Origin: Priapulus caudatus
Taxonomy: Eukaryota > Priapulida > Priapulimorpha > Priapulimorphida > Priapulidae
Length of the DNA: 28,830 nt
Assembly (NCBI RefSeq): GCF_000485595.1
Contig: NW_014577138.1
Span: 255,100-283,929, forward strand
Direction of reading: 5' to 3'
Shown here one piece after another: positions 1 to 9,940 of this stretch. Both the position numbers and the translations under genes were made by a program. Each line of letters starts with the position of its first letter. The first letter of the stretch is position 1. A model generated the notes under the pieces. It was not told where the DNA came from, ran no database searches, and worked only from the letters and a program-made list of their open reading frames with translations.

Positions 1-175
1 CTTTTTTTTTATCAAAACTGGACTCGGACTCTGGACTCGGACTGGACTCGGACTGCGGTGGTGTGAACCTCGGGACTCGGGTTCGCGCGGAGACTCGGTA
101 GCTCGGACTCTGACTCGGACTACGGGCGCTGCGCGGACTCGGGGCGTGCGGATCGCTACAACACTGGCGTTTGCC
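1..175. repeat. GGACTCGG-rich simple repeat
   Basis: Irregular reiteration of GGACTCGG and GGACTCTGGACTC units runs from about base 19 to 145. It is followed by the 13-mer CTACAACACTGGC (156-168), and CACTGGC pairs with GCCAGTG at 173-179 to give a small hairpin. The same 13-mer closes the GAGTCC-rich block at 1278-1290, so the two blocks may be ends of one repeat family. No coding content is visible. Confidence 0.6.
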
Positions 176-735
176 AGTGGTGTGCGTGTGCAGGCTTACA
201 CGTGTGGCTGACATGTGTGCGGCGTACGCGTGCGTACGTGCGGTGTGTTGCTGGCAGGTACACGTGAGCGTGCGTGCGTGAGTGTGCACGTACACTGTGC
301 GGATCGAGCCGGAATGAGAGCGTCGCGTGCATGATGTTGTGCGTGCGTGCGTGCGTGTGTACGCTACACGTGCGTGCGTGGCGTGCGTCCGTGCTGTGTG
401 CCACGTACACTGGTAGCATGCGTGCGTGCATGCGTGTGCAGTAACGCTGCATTCCGTGCGGGTGTGGTGCCACTGGCATGCGTGCGTGCCATGCGTGTAT
501 GCAGGTACACGTTCGCTACATGCGTGCTGTGCGTATGCGTGCATTGCCGTGTGCAGTACACGTGTGTGCATTGTGTGGCGTGCGTGCGTCATGTCGTGTG
601 TTGCTAGGTAGCACGTCATGTGCGTGCGTGCGTGCGTTCGTGCATCGTACACGTGCCGTGCATGCGTGCGTCGCGTGCTGTGTGCGCAGCGGTGTGCACG
701 TAGACGTGCGTGCATGCGTGCGTGGCGTTGTCGCC
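176..735. repeat. Degenerate TGCG/CGTG microsatellite
   Basis: About 560 bases of imperfect (TGCG)n, (CGTG)n and CGTACACGTG units are seen. The alternating purine-pyrimidine character keeps many overlapping frames open on both strands. Their translations are only Cys/Arg/Val/His/Ala/Thr-rich low-complexity strings, so none is taken as a gene. Alternating CG/TG tracts of this type can adopt Z-DNA (general knowledge, not shown here). Confidence 0.8.
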
Positions 736-1130
736 TTGTATCCGAGACAACTATCACGCATCTGCTTGCTGCCAAACTGCCGCACGAAAACACAGACACG
801 AGCTCACATACGAAACGTGTCAAAGTGACGGATCCATTTCTCGTTTTCACTGCGAATGACATGGCTTAGTGAGACCAAATTAGAGATTGCTAGTACCTTC
901 GAAGTGGACATGAGAAGAAGAGAAAGGAAGTGGTAGGAATAACGCGAAGGGACGAAAGACGAGTGACAGTCAGATTCAAACCAAAGGGACAGACATCTTA
1001 TCGATCATTGAAAACGGTTAGCAAGGATTAGGCGCTGTATCGATAAAAACCTAAAAAGTTTTAGTTGTTAAATTCTTGTAAACTTGGCGTCCGTGTTATA
1101 ATATGTACAGTTGTGTAACTATGTATGTAG
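736..1130. other. Unannotated stretch
   Basis: No gene is supported. The segment holds a purine-rich run around 908-960 and AT-rich sequence from 1040 to 1110. A TTGGCG-like string near 1084 resembles a retroelement primer-binding site, but no LTR end precedes it. Confidence 0.5.
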
Positions 1131-1290
1131 TGGATCTCGCAGCCGCTTCGACACCAGCTGGGAGGTCTCGAGTCCGGAGGGCTCGAGTCCGAGTCCGAAG
1201 TCCGAGATCCATTGGCACTTCGAGGCCAAGACCGAGACCGAGACGAAGGAAAAACGTTCGAGGCCGGCCTCGAGGACCTACAACACTGGC
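1131..1290. repeat. GAGTCC/GAGACC-rich simple repeat
   Basis: Short units related to GAGTCCGAG and ACCGAG are reiterated here; GAGTCC is the reverse complement of the GGACTC unit at 1-150. The block ends with CTACAACACTGGC (1278-1290), identical to 156-168. It also contains the palindrome GAGGCCGGCCTC at about 1260-1271. Short open frames here are low-complexity artefacts. Confidence 0.5.
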
Positions 1291-1326
1291 TAACAGCTCC
1301 CAAAAGTTAAAAGAAACAAAGCATTT

Positions 1327-1401
1327 CGCCGAGGTGGGATTCGATACCCAAATCAATGCGTTTAGGAAGTCGCGATGCTTTATCCATTCGGCTACTGGCC
1401 G
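1327..1401 (-). tRNA. Degenerate tRNA-Arg(CCU)-like sequence (pseudo-tRNA or SINE head)
   Basis: Read on the minus strand, the order is acceptor-like CGGCCAG, then TA, a D-arm with A-box-like TAGCCGAATGGATAA, an anticodon region TTCCTAA giving CCT, and a T-arm GGGTATCGAATCCC close to the B box GGTTCGANTCC. The layout matches tRNA-Arg(CCU). It is imperfect: two of seven acceptor pairs mismatch (3:70 G-G, 5:68 C-C), the anticodon loop is enlarged, and the T-loop carries one extra base. It is therefore more likely a tRNA pseudogene or the tRNA-derived head of a SINE than a working tRNA. The internal RNA polymerase III promoter boxes are recognisable. Confidence 0.55.
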
Positions 1402-1528
1402 GTTTATTGGTGTAATGCACGCATGGATTGCAATACGTACGTGATGTATAATGTTAATCTGTACGCCGATCGTATTGATTTGAATAGATATGTTTTATTA
1501 AATTTTTAACTTTTTACTTTTTGAAGAT

Positions 1529-1590
1529 TTTTGTTTCAGCGCAGAACGCACCTCCAGACGCTGCTGATTTGAAATATATTTTAGTTGTTT
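1529..1590 (+). repeat. Diverged direct repeat, copy 1
   Basis: A pyrimidine tract ending in TTTCAG is followed by about 50 bases with CTCCAGAC, TGATTTGAAATATATTTTAGTTGTT. The same order, roughly 70% alike by eye, recurs at 2163-2226. The tract plus CAG resembles a 3' splice acceptor. The downstream frames share only a short Leu-x-Tyr-Ile-x-Val-Val-Ser pattern, so a duplicated exon is possible but not established. Confidence 0.4.
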
Positions 1591-2162
1591 CGCCTTAGGC
1601 TGTGGAGTTACTCATAGTTGCTGCGAACCACAAATCTCGCTGGACACTGAACAACTTTATATATTACTAGCAGAAAAGTATACCCGTAGAACGCCTAGCT
1701 AAATGTTGTCTTTAAATAATAACTCCATGTAAGTGACATCAGATCAAAGTTAAATTTTCATGGCTAACTGAAAAGAAAACACTGCACTGGTAGCAACAGA
1801 ACATGGCAGCAGCTACTGGCCGCTGACTACTGTGTCAGTTACCGGTGTTACGTCTAAAGCTAGAGTGAGCAGGGGGGAATCTGCAGTAGGGGGGGGATTC
1901 TGGAGACGTAGCACAACATCTATTGAGCGAACAGATTCTTTGTTTGAGCAGAACCATTCTCCGCAAGTAGCGGTGATTCTGAATATGCTCAATTACGGCG
2001 GCAGTCAAAGAGTACGCATGTAATATTCCCAGCGTATGTGATCGCTGGGATCTGACTGTAGCGCACTGCCAAATCTTATTGACGAATAAGTCATTTTTCG
2101 AATTTTGACTTCAAATACATTTTTTTCTGTTAAGCTTTTTTTACTTAAACTTAATTTTAAAT
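1591..2162. other. Unannotated stretch
   Basis: No gene is supported. The longest open frame (1832-2023, 63 codons) has no recognisable motif and contains a run of Gly codons from a G-rich tract near 1890. The rest is AT-rich with no visible repeat structure. Confidence 0.4.
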
Positions 2163-2226
2163 TTTTTTCTCAGCCAAGAAACCATCTCCCAGACCGTGGT
2201 GATTCTTGAATATATCTTCGTAGTTA
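2163..2226 (+). repeat. Diverged direct repeat, copy 2
   Basis: This is the counterpart of 1529-1590: a T-rich tract ending in TCTCAG, then CCAAGAAACCATCTCCCAGAC and a GAATATATCTTCGTAGTT segment aligned with GAAATATATTTTAGTTGTT of copy 1. The spacing between copies is about 635 bases. Function is unknown. Confidence 0.4.
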
Positions 2227-2281
2227 GCGCGCGAGTTGAGCGTGACAATCAGGGGTGAAAAGCGAGACAGCAAAACAAGAC

Positions 2282-2352
2282 CACACACACACACACACAC
2301 ACACAAGATTGCCAAATATATAGTAATAGATATTATAGATATATATATATAT
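2282..2352. repeat. (CA)n and (AT)n microsatellites
   Basis: A perfect (CA)12 tract covers 2282-2305 and an (AT) tract about 2339-2352, separated by AT-rich sequence. Confidence 0.85.
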
Positions 2353-2950
2353 CAGGAGTAGGATAATAGGGAAGGAGTGTGGCATTCAATAAAACAAGGG
2401 AACATTCGTTCATTATCTAGCCTTATAATAGCCTACGATTTTACTACGCGGTAACTCTATCCAACTTGAGCTCAAATGCGTACACAGTACATATCGCCTA
2501 CTATCGCCTGCAGAAATACGTTTCCTCGTTTAGACAAGCAATATGGAGATACAGACTGAAACGTACGACACGATTATCCACTTCTTTGGGCATCAATACC
2601 CAGCCTATGCCCGCTCTAATTCAAAAACAAAAAGGCTAACCCGCGAGACCATCTGGCTTCGCGCGGAGATTAGGCCATCAACACATCGACGAGATAACCT
2701 TATTGCACCAGTACACCAGCCTAACATACCCGGCGTACAGCAGCCCCCACCTGTCACATACCGGCATGGCCCGTCACAGCGCACAGCACGCCACACGCAA
2801 TCAGCAGCAGCTGATTCAGGCCTCAAATCTCCCAGCGAGCCACATTGCCGCGCCGCAGTTATGCAGATAGCGCGTTAGTAGGCTGCTTTTGTTTGAATAG
2901 AGCGCGGGCAATAGGCTTGATTGATGGGCCCAAAGAAATGGATAATCGTG
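2353..2950. other. Unannotated stretch with one unrecognised open frame
   Basis: A 111-codon open frame at 2543-2878 starts at an ATG. It is rich in Pro, Arg, Gln and Ser in its second half and shows no domain I recognise. It lies just upstream of the decayed gypsy element and could be a leader or gag remnant, but nothing proves that. It is not called as a gene. Confidence 0.3.
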
Positions 2951-5505
2951 TTCGTACGTTTATAGACTATAATCTCGCGTATTGAGAGAAAAAGCAACGA
3001 AATTGGAATTTACAGCAGACGAAGCTAGAATGAAAGGCTCATTGAGATGTCATTATTACTTAACACATTTGAGCACTTCAGAAAAGAGTTACTCACTAAA
3101 CCTCAAAAACACGCCTTATCTAAGGAAGTTCTGAAAAGGCAAGAAGTATGAGGCCCATTAGAGCATCACAAGCATCGATAAGTAGTAATGAGCAGGAACA
3201 CAACGAAACAAGTGTCGATGGCTGATATACAAACAACACCAAAGCGCATGCTATAACTCGTGGGTTTACACCATGCCACCCAACGAAATGCCCAGGCAGT
3301 ATGGTGACAACATGTGTTGCGTGTGGGTATTTCAAACGCACTGGAGTCCGTGCTGTCGTAAGTCAGGGCAAAGCCAAAGCGTGACCAGGGGTTCAAAACA
3401 GAAAACCTAGGAGAATGGCCCAAAATGAATGATGAATCGTCAACAGAAGACCAGGAAATAAGAAGCTATGCTGAAAAAACACGATCTCTAAATCACAAGA
3501 TGAAGCTGTATGTTGACGCATATCTGATGATAGAAACAATCTGATGATAAACATACACACAGGATCGGTTTTGATTCCCTGACCATCAGCTGATCTAGAA
3601 CCGCCATGAAGGTGAAAAAACGCCGACAGCTCTTTGTAATCCCTGATGTACCATACATGGATGATCCACCATTGTGCAGGCCTCCGACATGAGACTCAAA
3701 GTGGACACGGGGGGGCTGGAGAAACACCCTCTCGCCATGGTCCGCACAACAAGCAAATGTTGCGCGATATCTCGTATATGGCTAAAGTGGCTGCCAACTC
3801 CCAAAAGAACTTGCGTACTTGTCTCATACAGCGGACACTCCAATTCCCTGTATGGATTCATTGACTTGGGTCGTGCAGAGACATAAACTCCGCAGACAAT
3901 GCGCAAGCTGCTAATTTCTACGTTTTTGTAGATGTACCGGGACGCAGCCGTCATAGGTCTTCCGTCGAGTAGAGAGCTGCAAGACCTATCACTCTAAATG
4001 ATGTTCTGTCGATACAGATTACTATTGTGGATATATCGGCCAAAGCATACACACTCCGGCCACCAGAGATGAAGAATCAACTGTCGACGATATGAAATAG
4101 TGGTCCCGCAGACAGTTTTCGATCGAAATTGGATGCTTTAAGGGCGAAGCAGAGCTACACTATGAGAGCCTTGACGCAACACCGCATTATCGCCCCCTCG
4201 CGCTGCTCGATACATTCTTCGTCCAAAATTTGAAGCAGAACTAAAGAAATATCTCGGAAATAAGGAGTCGGACGGCATCATTGAAAAGTCACTAGCGCAA
4301 CACAGAGCTGGTGTTCATTTCACTTACTATGCACAAGCAGGACGGTAGTCTGAGAATTGTCGGACCGAAAAGACACTGAATGAGATCGCTGAAGCGGTGT
4401 ACAACAACAAATTCAACAACCATTCGAGGAGATCAATCCTTGCGTTCGCAAATGCTAAATACTTCACGAAGCTAGATGCAAAGGCAGGAATACTGGAGTG
4501 TCCAACTGTCGAAGGCTACACAAAGCTCACACTTTTCCGCCACACCGTTTAGCGTAGATGGTTTTTTAGCGTCTTACACGTGGTGCGCGCTATGTGTCAG
4601 TCAATGACATCTTCCAGCAGAGCATGGATGACATTATGTTGCCCAGTGCCAATGGGTGTCGTCCGGCATGCACGATGACATTGTCCGTGTGCGGCGAAAC
4701 GGAAGAGCACATAGATAGACTGGTAGGCTTTCAGCTGAAGGTAGCACGGCAAAGAACGGCTAGTGGCTCAATTCGGTTTTTTTTTTTCAATATCAAAATG
4801 TGTGGTGAAAACGAACCAAATCAACATTCTTTTGGATCGCCTTTACACAGGGGACAAAGGCATGTTTCCCGACCCAGGAAGTGGAGATCATTATACCGCG
4901 AAAATGCCCACACCACAGACAAGGCAGGACCTGCAGAGATTCTTGGCATGGTGACCTGTAGTCAAGCCAACTTGCCCAGCTGCAGGCAGCTACTCTGAGC
5001 AGACGCTACTCAAGGAAGTGTTCGTTCGAATTGGCGACAGTGAGGATCACCAAGCAGCCATACAAGGGCAGTCAAGACTTCCGTCGCATGCTAGTTGTCG
5101 GGTTACGATACTATGACCGCAACACAGGACGTTTCCTTAGAGGTAAGATGCATCGGCTTGGCGGGCTGCGGAGCAGCCTGGTCCAATGCAAACGGACAGT
5201 GCGCGTTCAGCTAGCCAAACATTGACGACCTGCACATGTCTCACTACAGCATATCGAGAGGAGGCAGTGCTGGCGATCGTTCACGCGGATCCAGCGCATA
5301 ATCACCATTACTCTGTTTCGACCGCCATTTTGACAAATCATGCACGCTACACAACAAGCGCTGGAGCATGATTCTCCGGAAACCGCCTCTGTGCAGCCAC
5401 CACCTCGACCTCAGAGAACATTGCCGTGAACAGTTCAATGGGTACGGTATTGAAATACACTATAGGCCAGGGCCCAAGATGGTATTGCCGACACCCTTGT
5501 CTTAG
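2950..5505 (+). pseudogene. Decayed Ty3/gypsy retrotransposon (gag zinc knuckle, protease, RT, RNase H remnants)
   Basis: Fragments in shifting frames follow the gypsy order. A half zinc knuckle with His-Pro-Thr-Lys-Cys-Pro and Cys-Val-Ala-Cys-Gly lies at about 3270-3350. A protease start, Leu-Lys-Val-Asp-Thr-Gly, is at about 3689-3712. RT N-terminal sequence with Leu-Lys-Lys-Tyr-Leu and Gly-Ile-Ile-Glu-Lys is at about 4220-4290. RT palm is at about 4580-4700, with His-Asp-Asp where Tyr/Phe-x-Asp-Asp is expected. RT thumb/connection is at 4763-4954 (Pro-Asp-Pro, then Leu-Gln-Arg-Phe-Leu). The RNase H end, with Tyr-Arg-Pro-Gly-Pro-Lys, is at about 5442-5500. There are many stops and frameshifts. 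No integrase, LTR, PBS or PPT was found, so the outer limits are approximate. It is the oldest-looking element in the window. Confidence 0.75.
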
Positions 5506-6544
5506 ATCTACCGAACCAGGATCAAAGGATCGTGTGAGATATGAGTTAGCATCACAATGTTGACTGCATTGATAACTGCGACATGATAAATTCGTCTACA
5601 AACAACAACAGGAATCAGTTTGAGAACGTGAAACGCGGCACGGAAGATCAGATGTCTCCATGGGCTAACGCCCAGGACAATCTCACAGTTTACCGTTAAA
5701 AAAAATTGACTGCGAATCTCTAGGCAATGGCCCGGGAGGCTTTCTGACGGCCAAGGTTTTACTTTTAGTTGTTCTACCTTCCCCAGCTCCATCGGTACCC
5801 CCATGCATAGCATCAATGCTGCCGCCACATTCGCAACAACGTTACAAGTGCCTAGAATCTTTAAGTATATACAGTTTACATTGCTTCTAGATATCTAACT
5901 GAATAAAAATAGTCCACTTTCTAGGTTAAAAAAGTGACGAATTCAATTAACAGCTTTGATTACGTGCGTGTCAGGTGTCACTGGTCATGCCCTCACTTCC
6001 CACGATAACCCCTGCGATATAAAAACTTATTGTTATGCGGTCATAAAAACACTGGGCTGCAATACATGCCGGCCATGGTGCAACCGATTTCTTAGACTGT
6101 CGCAAGTTTTTGTTCGTGTGGCGAATCATGCGTTGAGGGAGTTCATGCCGCTCTAGATGTTTTGTATACCCCGTCTACGTTGAGGAACGGGTTGAATTAT
6201 GCGCTCCCGTTTGCAAGTCTGTTTAAACTGCCGTTGCGCTAACCGTAGGATTTCAGCGTAATATGAGGGGAAAAAGTGCCGGTCAGGAGGACCGGGAGTT
6301 TCGTAGAGATGGTGGCTCGAGCAAAAACCTGGTGGGCTGGACCTCCGGGTCGGAACTAATTTCTAACGCTGCCGGCGGCACGGGAGCGATTTTTTCTCAG
6401 ATCTTCCAAAATTTTCGCTCTTGTAATTGTTACCAGAGCGCTTTGAAAGCTGGCCCACGCCAATAATCTACGCCAACGACTTCGGCCCAGGATCGGCTGT
6501 CTGATAGTCAGTTCGTGTCGAGTGCACCGTGCTGCAGGCTGCTC
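5506..6544. other. Unannotated stretch between two retroelement remnants
   Basis: No gene is supported. 5830-5945 is AT-rich. Short open frames at 5508-5828 (minus), 5956-6156 and 6263-6466 (plus) carry no motif I recognise. The missing integrase of the upstream gypsy element and the missing 5' LTR, gag and protease of the downstream copia element would be expected here, but I could not identify either. Confidence 0.4.
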
Positions 6545-7432
6545 GATGGGGAGAAGAATGTGATGGTGTTCGGGTATCGAGAGCGTGGCGGTGGATTGTA
6601 CAAGTTGGCGATGGAAGCCAACAAGCGTACGAAGTGCATTTCAGTGAACTTGACGACGGCAAGTGTGGAACGAGAGATTCAGTCATCAGGATAAACGTCT
6701 CGTGCAAAGATTTCTGAAATTGAATGGTGTCGAGACGAACTCAAATTTTGGTGTGTGCGAGAGATGTGCTTACAGAAAAGCACATCGTTTGCCGCCCGGA
6801 AAACCGCCGAGCGCATCGACAGTGGGAGAGATCGTGCATGTGGATTTGTGCGGACCATTCGACGAATCTTTTTTCGGGGCTGAAGTACTTCGTGTACTTC
6901 AAAGATGACTTCACGAGATATCGGTCGGTGTATTTTCTGTAAGTGAAAAGTGACGCAATCGTGAAGCTGCGCGAGTTTCTGGCGGAGTCCTGAACACGAG
7001 GACAGGTGATCAAGGAACTGCGCTGCGGTAACGGTGGCGAGTTCATGGGGAATTTGTTTCGAAACGAACTTGCGAAAAACGGCATCAAGTTCTCACCTTC
7101 ATCGGAGCCTCACACGGTTCGGTCGAACGAGTAAATCGAATTATCGTCGAGTCTGCGCGTGCGATGCGGTTGGCTCATGCTGGATTCAGCAAGCGTCTGT
7201 GGGCGGAACTCACGAGCACGGCTGTATACGTGCTGAATCGTACGGGTCCGACGGGCGTCCACGGCAAGTCACCATTCAAGCTGTTGCGAGGACAGAAGCC
7301 ATCCATCAAGCATCTGCGTGTGATCGGAACAAATTGCTACGTGCATGTGCCGGACGGACAACGCAAGAAAATGGACAGCAAAGCGGTCAAGGGATATTTC
7401 ATCGGATACGACGATGATAACGGTTGTAAAGG
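6545..7432 (+). pseudogene. Ty1/copia pol fragment: gag-pre-integrase and integrase
   Basis: The order is that of copia pol. A gag-pre-integrase domain (Gly-Leu-Tyr-Lys-Leu, then Arg-Phe-Ser-His, then Cys-Glu-Arg-Cys-Ala with Lys-Ala-His-Arg) spans about 6560-6810. The integrase core follows, with first Asp in Val-His-Val-Asp-Leu-Cys-Gly-Pro (about 6835-6860) and Lys-Asp-Asp-Phe-Thr-Arg-Tyr near 6905. The second catalytic Asp, expected in Ser-Asp-Asn-Gly-Gly-Glu-Phe, is Gly (Cys-Gly-Asn-Gly-Gly-Glu-Phe, about 7024-7044). The integrase C-terminal part is open at 7164-7430. Frameshifts occur near 6680, 6885 and 7130, and a TAA is near 6941. Gag and protease are missing, so the element is 5'-truncated. 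Confidence 0.85.
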
Positions 7433-7861
7433 TGTAACGTTGAATTAATAGTTCGATGTATAAATGATGATATAGAAATCCAAACATTCGGTAACCCGAA
7501 TAAACTTTAATATCTTACACACAGTGTGTCCATCTTGCACAAAGAAACAAAGAAACGCGCACACGCACGTACGCGCGTGTGCTTACTCTGGCTACCACAA
7601 CCAGACTCTCGACTCCTACATCTCTCTTCTCTCTCTAAAACCCCGCCATAATCGCACATGTCTACACCCGTTCTGCTCACCACCCATTTAACAGTCACCC
7701 TAGAATTTCCCAACCTAAAACACGTTTACAATTCTCCCTAATACATCAATGTAGCCGCAACAAGATGTGCGATGCTGTGTCTAGATAGACTATCACTAAA
7801 ACAACCCCTAGTCTAGCTCCACTGACTACTCTATTTAAACATCTGTACATCACATGTTACA
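7433..7861. mobile_element. Probable solo LTR inserted in the copia element
   Basis: This 429-bp segment begins TGTAAC and ends GTTACA, a perfect 6-bp inverted terminus with the TG...CA ends of LTRs. It is flanked by AAGG on both sides (7429-7432 and 7862-7865; a further A makes AAAGG ambiguous by one base). It separates the copia integrase C-terminus from the continuation of pol at about 7865. Inside are AATAAA at 7499-7504 in plus orientation and a TTTAAATAG TATA-like box in minus orientation near 7831-7839, so orientation is uncertain. No protein coding is seen. One caveat is that removing the segment with a single AAGG leaves the copia frame off by one base. A junction within the GTAAC/GTTAC pair would restore the frame instead. 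Confidence 0.6.
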
Positions 7862-9140
7862 AAGGATCACAGCAGTCGCGAGATGATGCGGTCGCGCAAC
7901 GTGATCTTCGAGATCGAACCGTGTGCGCAGTCGAGTGTAGTGCAAGTTCCGGTTGTGTCAGAGCTAATGGAGCCGCCGGAGACGGAGTCAACGAGTGAAA
8001 GTGAGTACGATAACAGCGAGGAAAGCGAAGATGAAGTAGACGAGGAAGCCATGCCAAGGCAAAGCGGTATAGTGCTTCGTGATCGTTCGAAAATTCGCTT
8101 GCCAGCTCATCTCAATGACTTCGCAGTGTCAGACACGAAAAATGTCGCCGCGTTGGCTTGGTGTTCCGTGATGTCGGTAGAAACAGAGCTGGCAACTTTC
8201 TACGAAGCTGAGCGTGCATCTGACGGCGACAGGTGGAAGATGGCGATGGACAGTGCGATGGACTCGCTTGCTCAAAATGGTACCTGGGAGCTGGTCGATC
8301 TGCCGAAAGGTCGCAAAGCCATCGAGACAAAGTGGGTCTACAGGCGAAAGTTGAATCCGGATGGGTCGATCGACAAGCACAAGACACGACTCGTCGTAAA
8401 GGGTTACGCTCAGCGCAAGGGTGTGGACTTCAATGACACGTTTAGTCCGGTGGCCAAGTCGGGCACGACCCGGATGATGCTCAGTATTGCCGCGAATGAG
8501 GGTATGGCTTTGATGCAGTTCAACGTGTCGACGGCATTCCTGTACGGCGAACTAGATGAAACAATATATGTTCAACAACCAGAAGACTACGAGGATAGTT
8601 CGGGGAAGGTTTGCTTATTGAAGCGGAGTCTGTATGGACTGAAGCAAGCACCTAGGTGCTGGAACATGCGATTTGGCTAGTTCATGGCCAAGCGTGGTTT
8701 CTGGGTCAGCAAGGCGGACCCGTGTCTCTTCATCTGGGACAACAAGCAGGGGAAGCTGCTGTTGGCGCTGTACTTGGGCGACGGTCTCATCGCAGCAGAC
8801 AATGATGAGGCGGCGTTGATGTTTATTGACAAACTGCGGGACGAGTTCAAGGTCACCGTGAAGCCAGCATCTTATTATATGGGACTCAAGATAGAGCGAC
8901 GTGAAGATGGCACCATCAAGATTGGTCAGGCGGCTAACGCGAAGAAAGTGTTGGAGCGTTTCAACATGGAAAACTGCAAAGCTGTGACGACGCCGATTGT
9001 CAAGGATGGTACGGGACAAGGGGAAGCTGTTAACAATGAGACTGCTTTCCCGTATCGGTCGGCAGTGGGGGCACTGATGTATCTGGCGGTTGGTACTCAT
9101 ATACTCACGCGGATATTGCCTACGCCGTGAGCATTGTGTC
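7862..9140 (+). pseudogene. Ty1/copia reverse transcriptase (broken)
   Basis: An acidic linker rich in Glu/Ser (about 7960-8050) leads into copia RT (RVT_2 type), with Trp-Glu-Leu-Val-Asp, Lys-Trp-Val-Tyr-Arg-Arg-Lys, Arg-Leu-Val-Val-Lys-Gly-Tyr, Phe-Ser-Pro-Val and Lys-Arg-Ser-Leu-Tyr-Gly-Leu-Lys-Gln-Ala-Pro in order from 8230 to 8660. An in-frame TAG at 8678-8680 interrupts the domain; the same frame then continues to about 9105. The catalytic Tyr-Val-Asp-Asp box reads Tyr-Leu-Gly-Asp (8771-8782), losing the first catalytic Asp. A frameshift near 9100-9130 follows. The enzyme cannot be active as read. Confidence 0.9.
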
Positions 9141-9627
9141 AAGGATGCTTGAATCGCCGGAGCAGAGTGACGTGCAGCGGGTGAAGCGTATACTGTGCTA
9201 TCTGTGTGGGACAGTGAACGTCGGCATCGAGTATAAGCCGAAGTTCAAGAGCGGTGTGCTGGAGAGTTTCAGCGATGCGGACCATGGCGTCAGACGTCAG
9301 TGGCAATTTCGACGACAGAAGCAGAAGTTGTTGAGGCGAGCGAGGCGGCGCGGGAGACGGTCTGGCTGAAGCGTCTGCTGAAATACATCAACGGTGTCAA
9401 GGTGATTCCAGAGCTGCGAGTGGACAATGAAGCGGCGATTCAACTAGCAGAGAATCAGAGTACCACAAGCGAACTAAGCCCATCCGTATCCGTCACTTTT
9501 TTGTGCACGAGAAAGTGTGCGAAGGGAAGCTGGTAGTAAAACGTGTCGATACTGAAAACCAGCTTCCGGACCTGTTCACGAAGCCGATGCATAAGCCTCG
9601 GTTGGTTAAGCTGTGCATTGACATGGG
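9127..9627 (+). pseudogene. Ty1/copia RNase H and pol C-terminus (frameshifted)
   Basis: The frame at 9127-9290 carries the end of RT and the RNase H start (Val-Lys-Arg-Ile-Leu-Cys-Tyr-Leu, then Ser-Asp-Ala-Asp). After a shift near 9290 the frame at 9300-9470 gives Ser-Thr-Thr-Glu-Ala-Glu and Asp-Asn-Glu-Ala-Ala-Ile, the copia RNase H acidic residues. A second shift near 9470 leads to the usual copia ending with Leu-Phe-Thr-Lys-Pro (about 9575-9590) and a TAA at 9631-9633. The order and spacing match the family, and the frames are broken at least twice. Confidence 0.85.
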
Positions 9628-9940
9628 TGTTAAATGATGAACAGATTTTTGTTTAGCCGCATGCGAGCGTGAACGTGAACGCAGCATGCGAGTTCGACTC
9701 GATGAGTGTTCTCACCGTATTTGTGACTTTCGAGTTTCACATGAGTTTAGCTTTCCTGCATACGTTTGCATTGTTTTCAATTATCCATGTTTTTTTATTC
9801 AATGCTTCCTCGGTTCACTAAAATTAGTATTAGGGGAAGTGTTGAGTTTTGATATTCAGTGCTGCCATCTACTGTAGGTTGTAATACCTAATCTTACTGA
9901 AGAGTTAGTCTTCCTGTAGATATAGCGACTGTTGTTAACA
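9628..9940 (+). mobile_element. Candidate 3' LTR of the copia element
   Basis: TGTTAA directly overlaps the end of the pol frame after GACATGGG, and TTAACA occurs at 9935-9940. This gives a 313-bp unit with TGTTAA...TTAACA ends, the usual copia LTR termini. It is unproven: the partner 5' LTR is absent because the element is 5'-truncated, and an AATAAA lies just outside at about 9957-9962, which may mean the LTR extends further. Confidence 0.35.

Noticed and set aside
156-869. Many overlapping open frames on both strands rich in Cys, His, Arg and Thr
   Set aside because: They are translations of TGCG/CGTG microsatellite DNA; alternating sequence lacks stop codons by composition, and no domain or codon signal is present.
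1082-1096. TTGGCGTCCG resembling a gypsy primer-binding site
   Set aside because: No LTR terminal CA precedes it and no gag or pol follows; probably chance.
2543-2878. 111-codon open frame
   Set aside because: No recognisable domain, unusual composition, and no repeat or splice context supporting it; reported only within the unannotated stretch.
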